Assembly: GCF_011043555.1 (NCBI RefSeq)
Contig: NZ_JAAKGS010000002.1
Span: 558,001 to 622,000 of the forward strand
Length of the DNA stretch: 64,000 nucleotides
Origin: Sphingobacterium sp. SGR-19
GTDB taxonomy: Bacteria; Bacteroidota; Bacteroidia; Sphingobacteriales; Sphingobacteriaceae
Direction: 5' to 3'
A program made the position numbers and the translations under genes. Under the pieces are notes generated by a model. It was given only the letters and a program-made list of their open reading frames with translations, did not search any database and was not told the origin of the DNA. Below are positions 33,029-43,421 of this stretch, one piece after another. The stretch's first letter is position 1; each line of letters opens with the position of its first letter.

Positions 33029-35476
33029 ATGAAAGTATTAAAGTTTGGAGGGACATCAGTTGGCAACGTGGACAGTGTAAAAGCAGTCTTAGGTATTGTT
33101 AAAAGATCATACGACGAAGGAGAAAAGCCGTTAGTCGTGTTGTCAGCTATGGCGGGCGTGACGAACCTGCTGATGAGAATGGCAGAAAATGCAGCTGCGC
33201 GTATCCCTTTTGACGAAGATTTGAAATCGCTTGAAGAACGGCATTTCGAAGTGGTGAAAAAGCTCATCGCGGTAAAATATCAAAATCCGGTGTTTACCAG
33301 ATTGAAATTAATGCTCAATGAACTAGAAGAAATCCTACAAGGCATTAGTGCACTTCGAGAATTAAGCTTACAAAGTAAAGATTTGGTTGTTTCTTTCGGT
33401 GAACGATTGTCAAATTATATGGTTTCCAAAATAATGGAACAATATGTTGCACAAACTGAGTTTATTGACGCCTCTCATTATATAAAGACAGATTCCAACT
33501 TTGGACATGCGCATGTTAACGAAGAAGTCACAAATCAACTTATTCAGTCACTTGCACATACCCGTACAGATAAACTTTTATTTGTCACTGGTTTTATTGG
33601 TTCGAATGAGAATGGCCGTATCACAACACTGGGAAGAGGGGGATCTGATTATACGGCAGCAATTTTTGGATCGGTACTACAGGCTTCTGCGATCGAGATA
33701 TGGACGGATGTCAACGGTATGTTAACGGCAGATCCACGTATCGTCAAAAAAGCATTTTCGCAACCAACTTTATCCTATAACGAAGCGATGGAGCTTTCTT
33801 ATTTTGGGGCGAAGGTAATCTATCCGCCGACGATGATTCCTGCTTTTTTGAAGAAGATTCCAATTGTCATCAGAAATACTTTCGAACCGGAATTTCCGGG
33901 TACCGTTATCCAGTTTGAAAGCGGAAAATCTGTTTATCCGATCAAAGGAATCTCGTCTATCGCCGATATTTCTGTCATCAATGTTTCCGGAAGTGGAATG
34001 ATCGGGAAATCGGGGTTTAGCGGACGTTTATTTACATTGTTGGCAAGGGAGCAGATCAATGTCGTGCTGATCACCCAATCGTCTTCCGAACATAGTATCA
34101 CATTTGCCGTTCACCCAGATGATGCAACGAAAGCTGTACAACTTATTAAAGCAGAATTCGAACTGGAACTGGAAGCGAATAAACTGGTTATGCCCATCGT
34201 AGAAAATGAACTTTCGGTATTGGCAATTGTTGGCGAAAACATGAAGCGTACGCCGGGTATGTCTGGTCGCTTGTTCCATGCTTTGGGACGGAATGGTATC
34301 AATGTCCGCGCGATAGCTCAAGGCTCCTCAGAACTCAATATCTCTGTTATTATTGAGAAAGAAAATATGGCAAAAGCACTGAATACGGTACACGATGCAT
34401 TCTTTGCGGAATTAAAGAAGACGTTATATGTATTTAGTTTGGGTACAGGTAATATCGGAGCAACATTATTTAAGCAGATCCATGAACAATATGATTTTTT
34501 GGTGGAAAATAACGACTTGGAAATTAAAATTGCCGGCATTTCCAATTCCAGGAAAATGCTATTTAATGCAGAAGGTATAGATTTGGCCGACTGGCGTACG
34601 ACATTGGAAGGTCAAGGAGAAGTTGCGGATCTGTCCAATTTTGTAGAACGTATGAAGGCAATGAATTTACCTAATTGTGTTTTTATTGATAATACGGCCA
34701 GCCCACTTCCGTCTACCTATTATATAGATATATTTAAATCGAATATCTCGGTTGTCACTTGTAATAAAATAGCTAATTCGGGGGAATACAAGCAATACAA
34801 GTCGCTCCACGATACAGCACGTAAATATGGTGTAGACTTTTTCTACGAGACAAATGTTGGGGCGGGTCTTCCTATTGTTCGGGTATTGAAGGATTTAATG
34901 TTGAGTGGCGATCGTATCGTGCGGATCGAGGCAATCCTTTCCGGAACTATTTCCTATATATTCAACAATTTTACAGGAACTGCGTCATTTTATGAAGTTG
35001 TGAAACGTGCTCAGGAATTGGGGTATACCGAACCTGACCCACGTGATGATTTAGGGGGTACTGATTTCATGCGGAAAATGTTGATTTTGGCGAGGGATGC
35101 AGGGCATGTAATTGAACCATCTGATGTTAATTTAGGAGCCATTCTTCCTCAAGCCTGTTTAGAGGCTACATCTGTAGACGATTTTTATACCGAGTTGCTA
35201 AAAGCCGATCAATACTTCAATGCATTGAAAGAAAAGGCAGAAAGTCAAAAGAAGGTGATCCGATATATTGGCAAGCTGGAAGACGGTAAAGTGTCCATTG
35301 CTTTGGAAATGGTAGATGAAAACCATCCTTTCTATGCGTTGTCAGGAAGCGATAATATAATCTCTTTTACCACAGAGCGTTATAAGGAACGTCCATTGGT
35401 TGTAAAAGGGCCTGGCGCTGGAGCGGAAGTGACTGCGGCGGGTGTATTTGCCGATTTGGTCAATGTGGGTGCGTAA
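33029..35476 (+). CDS. thrA: Bifunctional aspartate kinase / homoserine dehydrogenase
   Basis: The 815-residue fusion catalyses the first and third steps from aspartate to threonine. The kinase part begins MKVLKFGGTSVGNVDSVKAV and includes TLGRGGSDYTAAIFG near 205; two ACT-like regulatory segments follow (about 315-465, for example SGMIGKSGFSGRLFTLL and MKRTPGMSGRLFHALGRNGINVR in shortened form). The dehydrogenase part has the NAD(P) loop LGTGNIGATLFKQI near 472 and NVGAGLPIVRVLKDLMLSGD near 610-630. Full length. It is controlled by the upstream attenuator and followed by thrB at 33 bp. Confidence 0.97.
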   Translation: MKVLKFGGTSVGNVDSVKAVLGIVKRSYDEGEKPLVVLSAMAGVTNLLMRMAENAAARIPFDEDLKSLEERHFEVVKKLIAVKYQNPVFTRLKLMLNELEEILQGISALRELSLQSKDLVVSFGERLSNYMVSKIMEQYVAQTEFIDASHYIKTDSNFGHAHVNEEVTNQLIQSLAHTRTDKLLFVTGFIGSNENGRITTLGRGGSDYTAAIFGSVLQASAIEIWTDVNGMLTADPRIVKKAFSQPTLSYNEAMELSYFGAKVIYPPTMIPAFLKKIPIVIRNTFEPEFPGTVIQFESGKSVYPIKGISSIADISVINVSGSGMIGKSGFSGRLFTLLAREQINVVLITQSSSEHSITFAVHPDDATKAVQLIKAEFELELEANKLVMPIVENELSVLAIVGENMKRTPGMSGRLFHALGRNGINVRAIAQGSSELNISVIIEKENMAKALNTVHDAFFAELKKTLYVFSLGTGNIGATLFKQIHEQYDFLVENNDLEIKIAGISNSRKMLFNAEGIDLADWRTTLEGQGEVADLSNFVERMKAMNLPNCVFIDNTASPLPSTYYIDIFKSNISVVTCNKIANSGEYKQYKSLHDTARKYGVDFFYETNVGAGLPIVRVLKDLMLSGDRIVRIEAILSGTISYIFNNFTGTASFYEVVKRAQELGYTEPDPRDDLGGTDFMRKMLILARDAGHVIEPSDVNLGAILPQACLEATSVDDFYTELLKADQYFNALKEKAESQKKVIRYIGKLEDGKVSIALEMVDENHPFYALSGSDNIISFTTERYKERPLVVKGPGAGAEVTAAGVFADLVNVGA

Positions 35477-35509
35477 TGGAGATAGGAGTATACGTGATAA
35501 ATTATTGTA

Positions 35510-36487
35510 ATGAATCAAAATAATATAGCTAAAAAAATAGATTTCGATAAAATCGTGGATACCGTGCGTGTGTTTGCACCTGCCACTGTAGCGAATATGA
35601 TATGTGGATTTGACATATTAGGGTTTGCCGTGGACTACCCGGGAGATGAAGTCCTGATGCATCGTGTAACCGCGCCGGGTGTACGAATCCGCTCGATTGT
35701 CGGAGACGACGGTAAGTTGCCATTAGATGCGGATAAAAATACCGTAAGTGCTTGCGTCAAAATGTTGCTGGAGCACCTAGGAGTTTCGAAAGAAATTGGT
35801 GTGGAAATCGAGCTCATCAAGCATATGCCGATCGGTAGCGGTTTAGGGTCTAGTTCCGCTAGTACCGTAGCGGGACTATTTGCTATTAACAACCTTTTGG
35901 GAAATCCATTGACCAGGGAAGAACTGCTCCCTTTTTGCGTGGAAGGTGAGCGTCTCGCCTGTGGGCATGGACATGCTGATAACGTAGCACCGGCATTAAT
36001 GGGCGGCATTACGTTAATTCGGGGACACAATCCTTTAGATGTAATCAAATTACCGGTACCCACGGAGTTATATGCTGGGATCGTATTTCCAAAAGTCGAT
36101 GTGCCGACACGCGATGCCCGACAGCTTATTAAAGAAAAAGTTTTCTTAAAAGATGCCGTGACGCAGTGGGGGAATATTGCTGGATTAATCGCAGGACTTT
36201 ATGAAAATGATTACGGGTTGATTAGCCGAAGTATGCACGATGTTCTCATTGAACCTACCCGTGCTATTTTGATTCCTGAGTTTTATACCATGAAACAAAT
36301 TGCAATAGATGCTGGTGCGTTAAGTTTCGGTATCTCTGGTTCCGGACCATCGGTAGTCGCGATTTCCCGTGGAAAAGAAACAGCAGAAAATGCCGCAAGT
36401 TTAATTCAACAACATCTAACAGATAGCGAGATCGACAGTTTTAAATATGTATCGCCTGTCAATATTGACGGGCCAAAAATTTTATAG
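35510..36487 (+). CDS. thrB: Homoserine kinase
   Basis: The 325-residue GHMP-family kinase phosphorylates homoserine. It shows FAPATVANMICGFDILGFAVD near the start, the ATP loop PIGSGLGSSSASTVAGLFA (about 105-123), GHGHADNVAPALMGG near 145-160 and the third motif ALSFGISGSGPSVVAI near 265. It lies between thrA and thrC in normal order. Confidence 0.97.
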   Translation: MNQNNIAKKIDFDKIVDTVRVFAPATVANMICGFDILGFAVDYPGDEVLMHRVTAPGVRIRSIVGDDGKLPLDADKNTVSACVKMLLEHLGVSKEIGVEIELIKHMPIGSGLGSSSASTVAGLFAINNLLGNPLTREELLPFCVEGERLACGHGHADNVAPALMGGITLIRGHNPLDVIKLPVPTELYAGIVFPKVDVPTRDARQLIKEKVFLKDAVTQWGNIAGLIAGLYENDYGLISRSMHDVLIEPTRAILIPEFYTMKQIAIDAGALSFGISGSGPSVVAISRGKETAENAASLIQQHLTDSEIDSFKYVSPVNIDGPKIL

Positions 36488-36497
36488 CAAGAACAAA

Positions 36498-36620
36498 ATG
36501 AAACCGAGATGTAAATAATCATTGACACACAGGGGAATGATTATCTTCGACGAGCTCGCAAGCTCGGTTATTTACTCAAGCTCTCATCAGCCATAAAAAA
36601 TAAAAATAAATAGATGAAAT
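36498..36620 (+). repeat. Structured intergenic element, copy 2 (three-way junction)
   Basis: Outer pairing ATGA(36498)/TCAT(36584), bulge AACC, GAG/CTC, then GTAAATAA (36511-36518) with TTATTTAC (36568-36575). Inside are two hairpins: TCATT (36519) with AATGA (36536-36540), and CGAGCT (36551-36556) with AGCTCG (36561-36566). The tail ends AATAAATAGATGAAAT, whose ATG (36614) is the thrC start. Confidence 0.65.
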
Positions 36621-37921
36621 TATACAGTACAAATAATAAAGACCTACGGGTTTCTTTTCAGGAAGCGGTTTTTAATTCTTTGCCTGCAGATAAAGGCTTA
36701 TATATGCCCGAGGAGATCCCATCAATGGATGCGGCTTTTATACGCAATATTCAACAATACTCTTTACAGGAGATGGCTTTGGAAGTGGCACATACATTAA
36801 TTGGCGATGCTATTCCGAAGGATGATTTAAAGAGCATTATTGCTGATGCAATTAATTTTGATGCACCTGTGCGGTTTCTAGATGCGGAAACAGCCGTATT
36901 AGAATTATTCCACGGACCGTCATACGCCTTCAAGGATTTTGGCGCGCGATTTATGAGTCGGGTAATGGGCTATTTCTCTAAGCAAGGAGATCAATTGTTA
37001 GATGTTTTAGTTGCTACCTCCGGTGATACCGGTGGAGCTGTCGCATCAGGGTTTTTAGGCGTCGAAGGTACACGTGTAACCATACTTTATCCCAAAGGCA
37101 AGGTGTCTAAAGTGCAGGAAGAACAGTTGACAACGAACGGGAAAAATATACGTGCATTGGAGGTTGACGGTACGTTTGACGATTGTCAAGCACTGGTAAA
37201 GACGGCATTTAATGATGCTGAGCTGAATAACGTACTGAGATTGACTTCTGCTAATTCCATTAATATTGCTCGATTGATACCGCAAACATTCTATTATTTT
37301 TGGGCTTATGCACAGTTAAAATCCCAAGGCATATCGGAAGTAGTCTTTACGGTGCCTAGTGGCAATTTCGGTAATATTGGAGCTGGTCTACTGGCCTATA
37401 AAATGGGGTTGCCTGTAAAGCATTTTGTAGCGGGAACAAATGTTAACGATACTGTTCCACGTTTCCTGCAATCGGGTAGCTATGATCCGAAACCATCTGT
37501 ACAGACGTTGGCAAATGCCATGGATGTTGGTAATCCGAGTAACTGGGTACGAATACAGGATATGTTTCACAACAACCTAGAAGAACTTCGTGATATGATT
37601 TCATCTTATACATATGACGACGAACAAACCGTAAAAGCAATGGAAGAACTCTACGATAAATATCAGTATATTGCTTGTCCGCATACCGCTATTGCCTATC
37701 TCGCGGCTCATCAATATCGGCAAGATTATCCGGGAACGTATGCTTCGGTGTTTTTATCAACAGCCCATCCGTGTAAGTTTCCAGATGCTATTTCCCAGGA
37801 TGTGTTTGCAAAAATTGAATTGCCAAAAGGAGCAGAAGAGTTGACGGGGAAGCCAAAACTGGCGACGGAAATACCCGTGGATTATGAAATTTTTAAATCC
37901 TATCTGCTTGTCAATAATTAA
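36614..37921 (+). CDS. thrC: Threonine synthase
   Basis: The PLP enzyme makes threonine from phosphohomoserine. The 435-residue product has HGPSYAFKDFGARF (about 97-110) with the PLP lysine in FKDFG, the VATSGDTGGAVASGF phosphate loop (about 133-147) and VPSGNFGNIGAG near 250. The length is that of the shorter bacterial class. It ends the thr operon; no strong terminator was found after it. Confidence 0.97.
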   Translation: MKLYSTNNKDLRVSFQEAVFNSLPADKGLYMPEEIPSMDAAFIRNIQQYSLQEMALEVAHTLIGDAIPKDDLKSIIADAINFDAPVRFLDAETAVLELFHGPSYAFKDFGARFMSRVMGYFSKQGDQLLDVLVATSGDTGGAVASGFLGVEGTRVTILYPKGKVSKVQEEQLTTNGKNIRALEVDGTFDDCQALVKTAFNDAELNNVLRLTSANSINIARLIPQTFYYFWAYAQLKSQGISEVVFTVPSGNFGNIGAGLLAYKMGLPVKHFVAGTNVNDTVPRFLQSGSYDPKPSVQTLANAMDVGNPSNWVRIQDMFHNNLEELRDMISSYTYDDEQTVKAMEELYDKYQYIACPHTAIAYLAAHQYRQDYPGTYASVFLSTAHPCKFPDAISQDVFAKIELPKGAEELTGKPKLATEIPVDYEIFKSYLLVNN

Positions 37922-38132
37922 TTATAAAGGATTAAAAGCAACAGTTCTACTATTGATGCGCTTATTCCGTTTTAAAAAGATAACCTTAATTTAACAAAAA
38001 ACTAAGGATATTTGTGCCTAAATTAATTTGGGTAGATGGCAGAAAGATTGCTATATTGTAAACGCAATATAGCAATCGATCGGATTATGATGTTCCAATG
38101 GTTCGTTATCGAGTCCGACGTTTAAGTTAGAT

Positions 38133-38765
38133 ATGACGAATTATTCGCACATAGAATATTGGCAACGTTTTATTCAGGGAGATCAAGAGGCATTCAGAAG
38201 CTTATATGACCTATATGCCAATGCGCTTTTTTCTTATGCAATTCGATATTGTGCGGATGAGGAAATAGTAAAGGATAGCATACATGATTTGTTTGTTGAT
38301 TTACATCGGTATCGTTCCAGATTGAATCCTCACGTGAATGTAAAAGCCTATCTGTTTGGTTCTCTTCGCCGAAAAGTGGTAGAAAGTAAGAAAAAAAGTA
38401 TAGACCGTTCTATTTCTGCCGAAAACTATCGTTTTCGATTGGGATTGGAAACCGAAGACTATATTACGTTATCTGATGATAAAGAAAACGAGGTATTAAC
38501 GAAACTTCGTGCCGAAATGGAGAAGTTGCCATACCGCCAAAAAGAGGCTCTATATCTGCGTTTTACCTGTGAAATGTCCTATGAACAGGTTGCCCAAATT
38601 ATGGATATTTCTATCGCATCTTGCCGTACGCTTATATATAGGGCTGTAAAGGATTTGCGTCTACGGATGGAAAACAATAAAATTTCTCAATTATTATTCA
38701 TCGCATTTCTGCCAGTTCGGAAAATTAACGATCAGCCTATTACAAGTCGCTCTATGCTCATTTAG
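38133..38765 (+). CDS. ECF sigma-70 factor, FecI-like
   Basis: The 210-residue protein has sigma-70 region 2 (about 10-80, RFIQGDQEAFRSLYDLYAN, KDSIHDLFVDLHRYR) and region 4 (about 125-180, LPYRQKEALYLRFTCEMSYEQVAQIMDIS split by a helix-turn-helix). It directs transcription of the SusC/SusD pair that follows, as in surface-signalling systems. It lies 175 bp upstream of the FecR-type gene. The end (residues 180-210) is variable. Confidence 0.92.
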   Translation: MTNYSHIEYWQRFIQGDQEAFRSLYDLYANALFSYAIRYCADEEIVKDSIHDLFVDLHRYRSRLNPHVNVKAYLFGSLRRKVVESKKKSIDRSISAENYRFRLGLETEDYITLSDDKENEVLTKLRAEMEKLPYRQKEALYLRFTCEMSYEQVAQIMDISIASCRTLIYRAVKDLRLRMENNKISQLLFIAFLPVRKINDQPITSRSMLI

Positions 38766-38940
38766 TCAACGTGCCTTGTGCTCTGTGTATTTAAACTTTC
38801 GCTTTTTACGTTGATTTCTGATTTGCTTTAATTTTTTCTTTTTTTTTCAAAATTCTTGTCTATAAAAAGATAATTCGGTTCTCTATATATGTAGATGAAA
38901 GACGGAATTATTTATAAATCCCAAACGCGTTAATCAATAT

Positions 38941-40053
38941 ATGGAACGTAAAGTAGAGGACATTCTAAGTGGCGACTCACCCAGCGAGGATCTCGATAAA
39001 GAGGCGGCCGACGTTAGAAAGTTGGGAAACCGTATTTTAAACATATTGCAATCGACGAGATCCCATAAATTGTCGTCTGACGCTTATATTGCATTATGGA
39101 TGCGCATAGAAGAAACAACGAGAAAAAGCGTTCGACGAACTCGTCAGATCAGGATGTTACGGTATAGCGCGGTCGCCTGTGTTGTACTCACGTTATCAAT
39201 CTTTTTTTGGAATAAGCAGGTCCACGAGATGTCATACGAATCCCTATTGTATAACGCGACGATCAGCCAAAATTTGATAACGGAGGAAGAAGAGGTATCT
39301 ATACGGCAAGGTAACGGACAACAGATGCTTATTTCTGACGGGCAAGTTATTGATTTACGTTCTAATGAAGAGAATGAAAATAGGCAAAAGAAAACGCCTA
39401 CATTCAATACGGTTACCGTGCCTTACGGGAAACGTATTGAGGTCATATTGCCAGATAATTCGAAAGTGTGGTTGAACGCGGGATCGCAATTGACGTTTCC
39501 AACAATATTTGAAACCGCTGAAAGACGAGTATACTTGGAAGGTGAAGGTTATTTTGACGTAGAAGGGGAATTAGAACGTCCTTTCTACGTTCATACTGCA
39601 AATATGGTAGTTAAAGTTTTGGGGACGACGTTTAATATTAGTTCTTATAAAGACGATCCGTTTGCATCAACGGTGTTGCTTAGTGGAGAGATAGAATTAC
39701 AGGGAGTAGGGGAAACATTGTTCGAGCCTCATGTCCTAAAACCAGGAACTGCTGCCGTATTGCGCAAAGACAGTAAACGTTTATCTATTTCCAACGAAAC
39801 TGTTGAAGATCATATCTCATGGAGACAGAAGCAACTTATTTTGAAAAATACCCCTTTGGCAGAGATCACCGCGAGACTGGAACGTGTTTACAATACGGAT
39901 ATTAAAGTAGAATCTGCTTCGGGAGCAAACGAAACTTTTTCGGGACGGTTGGATTTAACGCAACCCCTAACAAATTTGTTGACAACACTATATAACCCAC
40001 TTGAATATCAACTTCAGAAAGAGGAAAGGAGGATTATTATTAACAAAAGATAA
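38941..40053 (+). CDS. FecR family anti-sigma factor
   Basis: The 370-residue protein has a cytoplasmic anti-sigma part (1-72), one membrane helix (about 74-90, YSAVACVVLTLSIFFW) and a periplasmic FecR domain (about 155-260, PYGKRIEVILPDNSKVWLNAGS and YLEGEGYFDVEGE, both classic). It passes the signal from the STN domain of the SusC protein to the sigma factor. The C-terminal DUF4974-like part (about 298-370) is normal for Bacteroidota. Confidence 0.93.
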   Translation: MERKVEDILSGDSPSEDLDKEAADVRKLGNRILNILQSTRSHKLSSDAYIALWMRIEETTRKSVRRTRQIRMLRYSAVACVVLTLSIFFWNKQVHEMSYESLLYNATISQNLITEEEEVSIRQGNGQQMLISDGQVIDLRSNEENENRQKKTPTFNTVTVPYGKRIEVILPDNSKVWLNAGSQLTFPTIFETAERRVYLEGEGYFDVEGELERPFYVHTANMVVKVLGTTFNISSYKDDPFASTVLLSGEIELQGVGETLFEPHVLKPGTAAVLRKDSKRLSISNETVEDHISWRQKQLILKNTPLAEITARLERVYNTDIKVESASGANETFSGRLDLTQPLTNLLTTLYNPLEYQLQKEERRIIINKR

Positions 40054-40174
40054 AACTAATTTTTGACTTGGTGTAGAGCCAGTCGATAGAGAGAAAATAG
40101 GCAGATGCGGCTACATCTACCTATTTATAAGTGTATTAATTAACAAAATATTAATTTATAACGATTGTAAATCT

Positions 40175-43100
40175 ATGAAGTTTCTTTACAATAGGCAAAC
40201 CTTTTTTGTCAAAGGAAGGCATAAAAACCTATACCAAAAAGCGATCCGCATGATAAAGTTAACAGCTCTTTTTTTGTGTTTGGGAATGGTGGCAGTTCAT
40301 GCCGACACCTATTCACAAAATGTCAGTGTTGATATCAGAAACGGTAAATTGATCGATTTATTCGAGGAAATCGAAGGGCAAAGTGAATACGTATTTCTGT
40401 ATAGAGATAAATTAGTTGCCGATAAAAAGATCAATATAACTGTTAAAAATGAAAATTTACAACGTCTGTTGAAGAGGACGTTAAACGCTGAAAATTTAGA
40501 TTACACCATTACGGGGAATCAAATTACGATTATGCCAAGGAAAGAAGTTCAGCAGCGAGTTGTTTCCGGTACCGTCAGGGATGAAGATGGGAATCCGCTT
40601 GCGGCGGCGAACGTATTGATTAAGGGGTCTACGGTGGGTACCATGACAGATGATGCAGGCCGTTACCAAATTACAATAAATGGTGAGGTCACATTGATGT
40701 TTACTTTGATGGGCTACCAAGAAGTAGAGGAAAATACCCGGAACCGAACGCGTGTGGACGTAGTGCTACGTCCAGATACACGTGATATCGACGAGGTTGT
40801 AGTGACGGGCTATAACCAGATAGAGAGACGCCACGTGGCTTCTTCCGTAGCCGAGGTGAATATGGAACGGGTTGCGAATCGACCTCTTTTTAAACTGGAG
40901 GAGGCGTTTAGTGGAACTGTTCCCGGAGTTACCATGCTTCAAGGAAGCAATTTACCGGGGGCCGTGCCAGGCAGTATCTCTATTCGCGGCGTCAGTACAT
41001 TACAAAGTCAAGCGCCGTTGGTTATCGTAGACGGAATGGAGCAGTCATTGACCGATATCGATCCTAACCAAGTGAAGAGTATTTCGGTATTAAAGGATGC
41101 GGCGTCTGCGTCACTTTATGGCTCTCGAGGCGCTAACGGTGTTATTATCATTGAAACACACCGTGGGCAAGCAGGGCAATTCAAGGTCGACCTGCATTCC
41201 TGGACGGGTGTCAGTTCGCAAATAGACAAACCAGATTTTGTAAACGCTTCTGATTATATGCGCTTGAACAACGAAGCTCGGGGCATGCAGGGACAGACAC
41301 TCCTATTTTCGGACGACGATATTGCAAAAGCTGAATCAGGAGAGACGCCTTCGGTAGACTGGTTGGACGCTATTAAAGAACGTACTCCTTATTCGCATAA
41401 TACGACCGCCAATATTTCTGGTGGGGGTGGTGTAGGATCATTTAATTTGATGTTAGGATATATTACGGACAATGGTCTTAACCACGTCGAAGGTTCAGAC
41501 AAGTACAGTGCACGCTTCAATACAAATATCAATATGGCGGACAAGTTTGTCTTATTAGCTGATTTTTATGCACATCGTTTACAAGTGGACCGGTTAATGG
41601 CGAACACCAACGGACATGGTTTGTATCAAGATGCTTGGAAAATGAATCCTACACAAACTATCTTCTATGATACAGAGCGACCGAACCATTATGCCTTGTA
41701 TAATAATATTAATCCGGTAGCGTCTATTCATCATGGGGGCATTCGGAACAATGTCCATGACCGTAGTACAATCAATTTGCGGCCACGTTATTTTATTACA
41801 GACAACTTTTCGATCGACGGAAATGTATCCTATTTAATCAATAAATCGGCATGGAAACAGGAACGATTGACCCACCGTTTTTATGATGAAGACGGAAAAC
41901 CAGCTTTGATTTGGGGAAACAATGTCGATGCGGATCAAGCAGTTAGTTCTAGTCAATTAACCGCCAGAGCAAATATTAATTACCAAGAGTCTTTGTTCAA
42001 TGGTCGGGACAAAATTTATTTAATTGCGGGTACAGAGACCATGTCACATATCTATACGGATTATAGAGAGATTAATAAGGCATCCTTCTTTGGAAAGTTA
42101 AATTATGCATTTGACGAGCGCTACTTATTGGAAGTTACGTCGAGATCCGATGGTAGCAGTAAATTCGCGCCCGGACATCGTTGGGGATTCTTCCCTTCGG
42201 CAGCCTTAGCATGGAACGCGCACAACGAAAAATTCTTTCGTCGTTTAAGAGAAAATGGAACTATTAACAACTTGAAATTCCGTTTCTCTTATGGTCTCAT
42301 TGGTAATGAGAATGTAGCTCCTTATTTATGGCAGGAAGTGGTGAACAATTGGGGGTGGACCATGCGAGTACCGAACCCAGAATTTAGCTGGGAAAAACAA
42401 AAACAGTGGAATGTCGGAATGGATTTGACGGCTTTGAAGAACCGGTTGAATGTGACGGCAGAAGTTTATCATAAACACTCCTACGATTTAATTTATGAAT
42501 CTTTTCCTGTGCCCCCGCTGACCGGCGCACATGTTCTCGAATCGTCAGTTAACATAGGCGAAGTGGAAAACAAAGGATGGGAGCTCAGCGCCAATTGGAG
42601 TGATAAAATCGGTGATTTTTCCTACACGGTAGGTGGTATGCTGTTCGATAATGTAAACCGGGTACTCAAAGCGGGATACACCAATACCGATAGTTTGGTG
42701 TTTAAAGGAAACGAGGATAAAATATGGTATCGGGGTATTGCCATTGATAATTATTACGGTTATCAAAGTGAGGGGTACTACCAGAACGAAGAAGAATTAA
42801 ACGCTTCTGGAGCCAAACTACCAAATACACGTGTCGGCGATATTCGCTATGTCGACCAAAACGGAGATGGCATCATCAACCAATTAGACCGTATTGATTT
42901 AGGTGATCCCTTTCCGCACCTGAATTATGCTATAAACATAGATTTACGTTATAAAAACTGGGACTTCAGTATGTTAGGGCAGGGCGTAGGTCGACGAACG
43001 CAGCGAATTAAAGGATTAGAAGCATATCCTGTTTTAATGGATGGTACCGAGAATAGCCTCGGAACACCACGTCAATATTATATGGATAATCGCTGGACAC

Positions 43101-43402
43101 CGGACAATCCAAATAGTCGTTTCCCGAGGGTATGGACCGGTGCAACACCAAATACAAATTTAAGTGACGTCTGGTTAGGCGATGCATCTTACCTCCGGAT
43201 AAAAACCCTACAACTCGGCTACACGATTCGGAATATCGGAAAATCGATTCGTAACGTCCGTTTTTATGTTAATGCACAGGATGCGCTCACATTTACAAAA
43301 TGGGAGGGATTGGATCCGGAACGAGAAGATAATCATGCTGGTAATGGAAGCTATCCACGTATGGCAACCTACAGCATTGGTATTAGAGCCACAATATTGT
43401 AA
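40175..43402 (+). CDS. SusC/RagA TonB-linked outer-membrane transporter with STN domain
   Basis: The 1075-residue protein has a signal segment (about 26-44), a secretin/TonB N-terminal (STN) domain (about 48-120, SVDIRNGKLIDLFEEIEGQS), a CarboxypepD-reg domain (about 129-215, VSGTVRDEDGNPLAAANVLI), the plug from about 225 (VVVTGYNQIERRHVASSV and ISIRGVSTLQSQAPLVIVDG) and a 22-strand barrel. The STN domain marks it as a signalling transporter that speaks to FecR. With the SusD protein it imports a glycan or peptide; the substrate is not evident. The start could also be the Met at residue 26. Confidence 0.95.
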   Translation: MKFLYNRQTFFVKGRHKNLYQKAIRMIKLTALFLCLGMVAVHADTYSQNVSVDIRNGKLIDLFEEIEGQSEYVFLYRDKLVADKKINITVKNENLQRLLKRTLNAENLDYTITGNQITIMPRKEVQQRVVSGTVRDEDGNPLAAANVLIKGSTVGTMTDDAGRYQITINGEVTLMFTLMGYQEVEENTRNRTRVDVVLRPDTRDIDEVVVTGYNQIERRHVASSVAEVNMERVANRPLFKLEEAFSGTVPGVTMLQGSNLPGAVPGSISIRGVSTLQSQAPLVIVDGMEQSLTDIDPNQVKSISVLKDAASASLYGSRGANGVIIIETHRGQAGQFKVDLHSWTGVSSQIDKPDFVNASDYMRLNNEARGMQGQTLLFSDDDIAKAESGETPSVDWLDAIKERTPYSHNTTANISGGGGVGSFNLMLGYITDNGLNHVEGSDKYSARFNTNINMADKFVLLADFYAHRLQVDRLMANTNGHGLYQDAWKMNPTQTIFYDTERPNHYALYNNINPVASIHHGGIRNNVHDRSTINLRPRYFITDNFSIDGNVSYLINKSAWKQERLTHRFYDEDGKPALIWGNNVDADQAVSSSQLTARANINYQESLFNGRDKIYLIAGTETMSHIYTDYREINKASFFGKLNYAFDERYLLEVTSRSDGSSKFAPGHRWGFFPSAALAWNAHNEKFFRRLRENGTINNLKFRFSYGLIGNENVAPYLWQEVVNNWGWTMRVPNPEFSWEKQKQWNVGMDLTALKNRLNVTAEVYHKHSYDLIYESFPVPPLTGAHVLESSVNIGEVENKGWELSANWSDKIGDFSYTVGGMLFDNVNRVLKAGYTNTDSLVFKGNEDKIWYRGIAIDNYYGYQSEGYYQNEEELNASGAKLPNTRVGDIRYVDQNGDGIINQLDRIDLGDPFPHLNYAINIDLRYKNWDFSMLGQGVGRRTQRIKGLEAYPVLMDGTENSLGTPRQYYMDNRWTPDNPNSRFPRVWTGATPNTNLSDVWLGDASYLRIKTLQLGYTIRNIGKSIRNVRFYVNAQDALTFTKWEGLDPEREDNHAGNGSYPRMATYSIGIRATIL

Positions 43403-43421
43403 CCTATAAAATGATGAAGCA

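Noticed and set aside
36498..36600. SAM-I riboswitch suspected from ATGAAACC
   Set aside because: The other conserved S-box parts (GGTGGAGGGA, GGCAACC, the P1 arrangement) are absent.
18295..36600. Hammerhead ribozyme on the minus strand of the structured element (CTGATGA)
   Set aside because: The required GAAA after stem II is lacking; the strand reads GGTTTCAT there.
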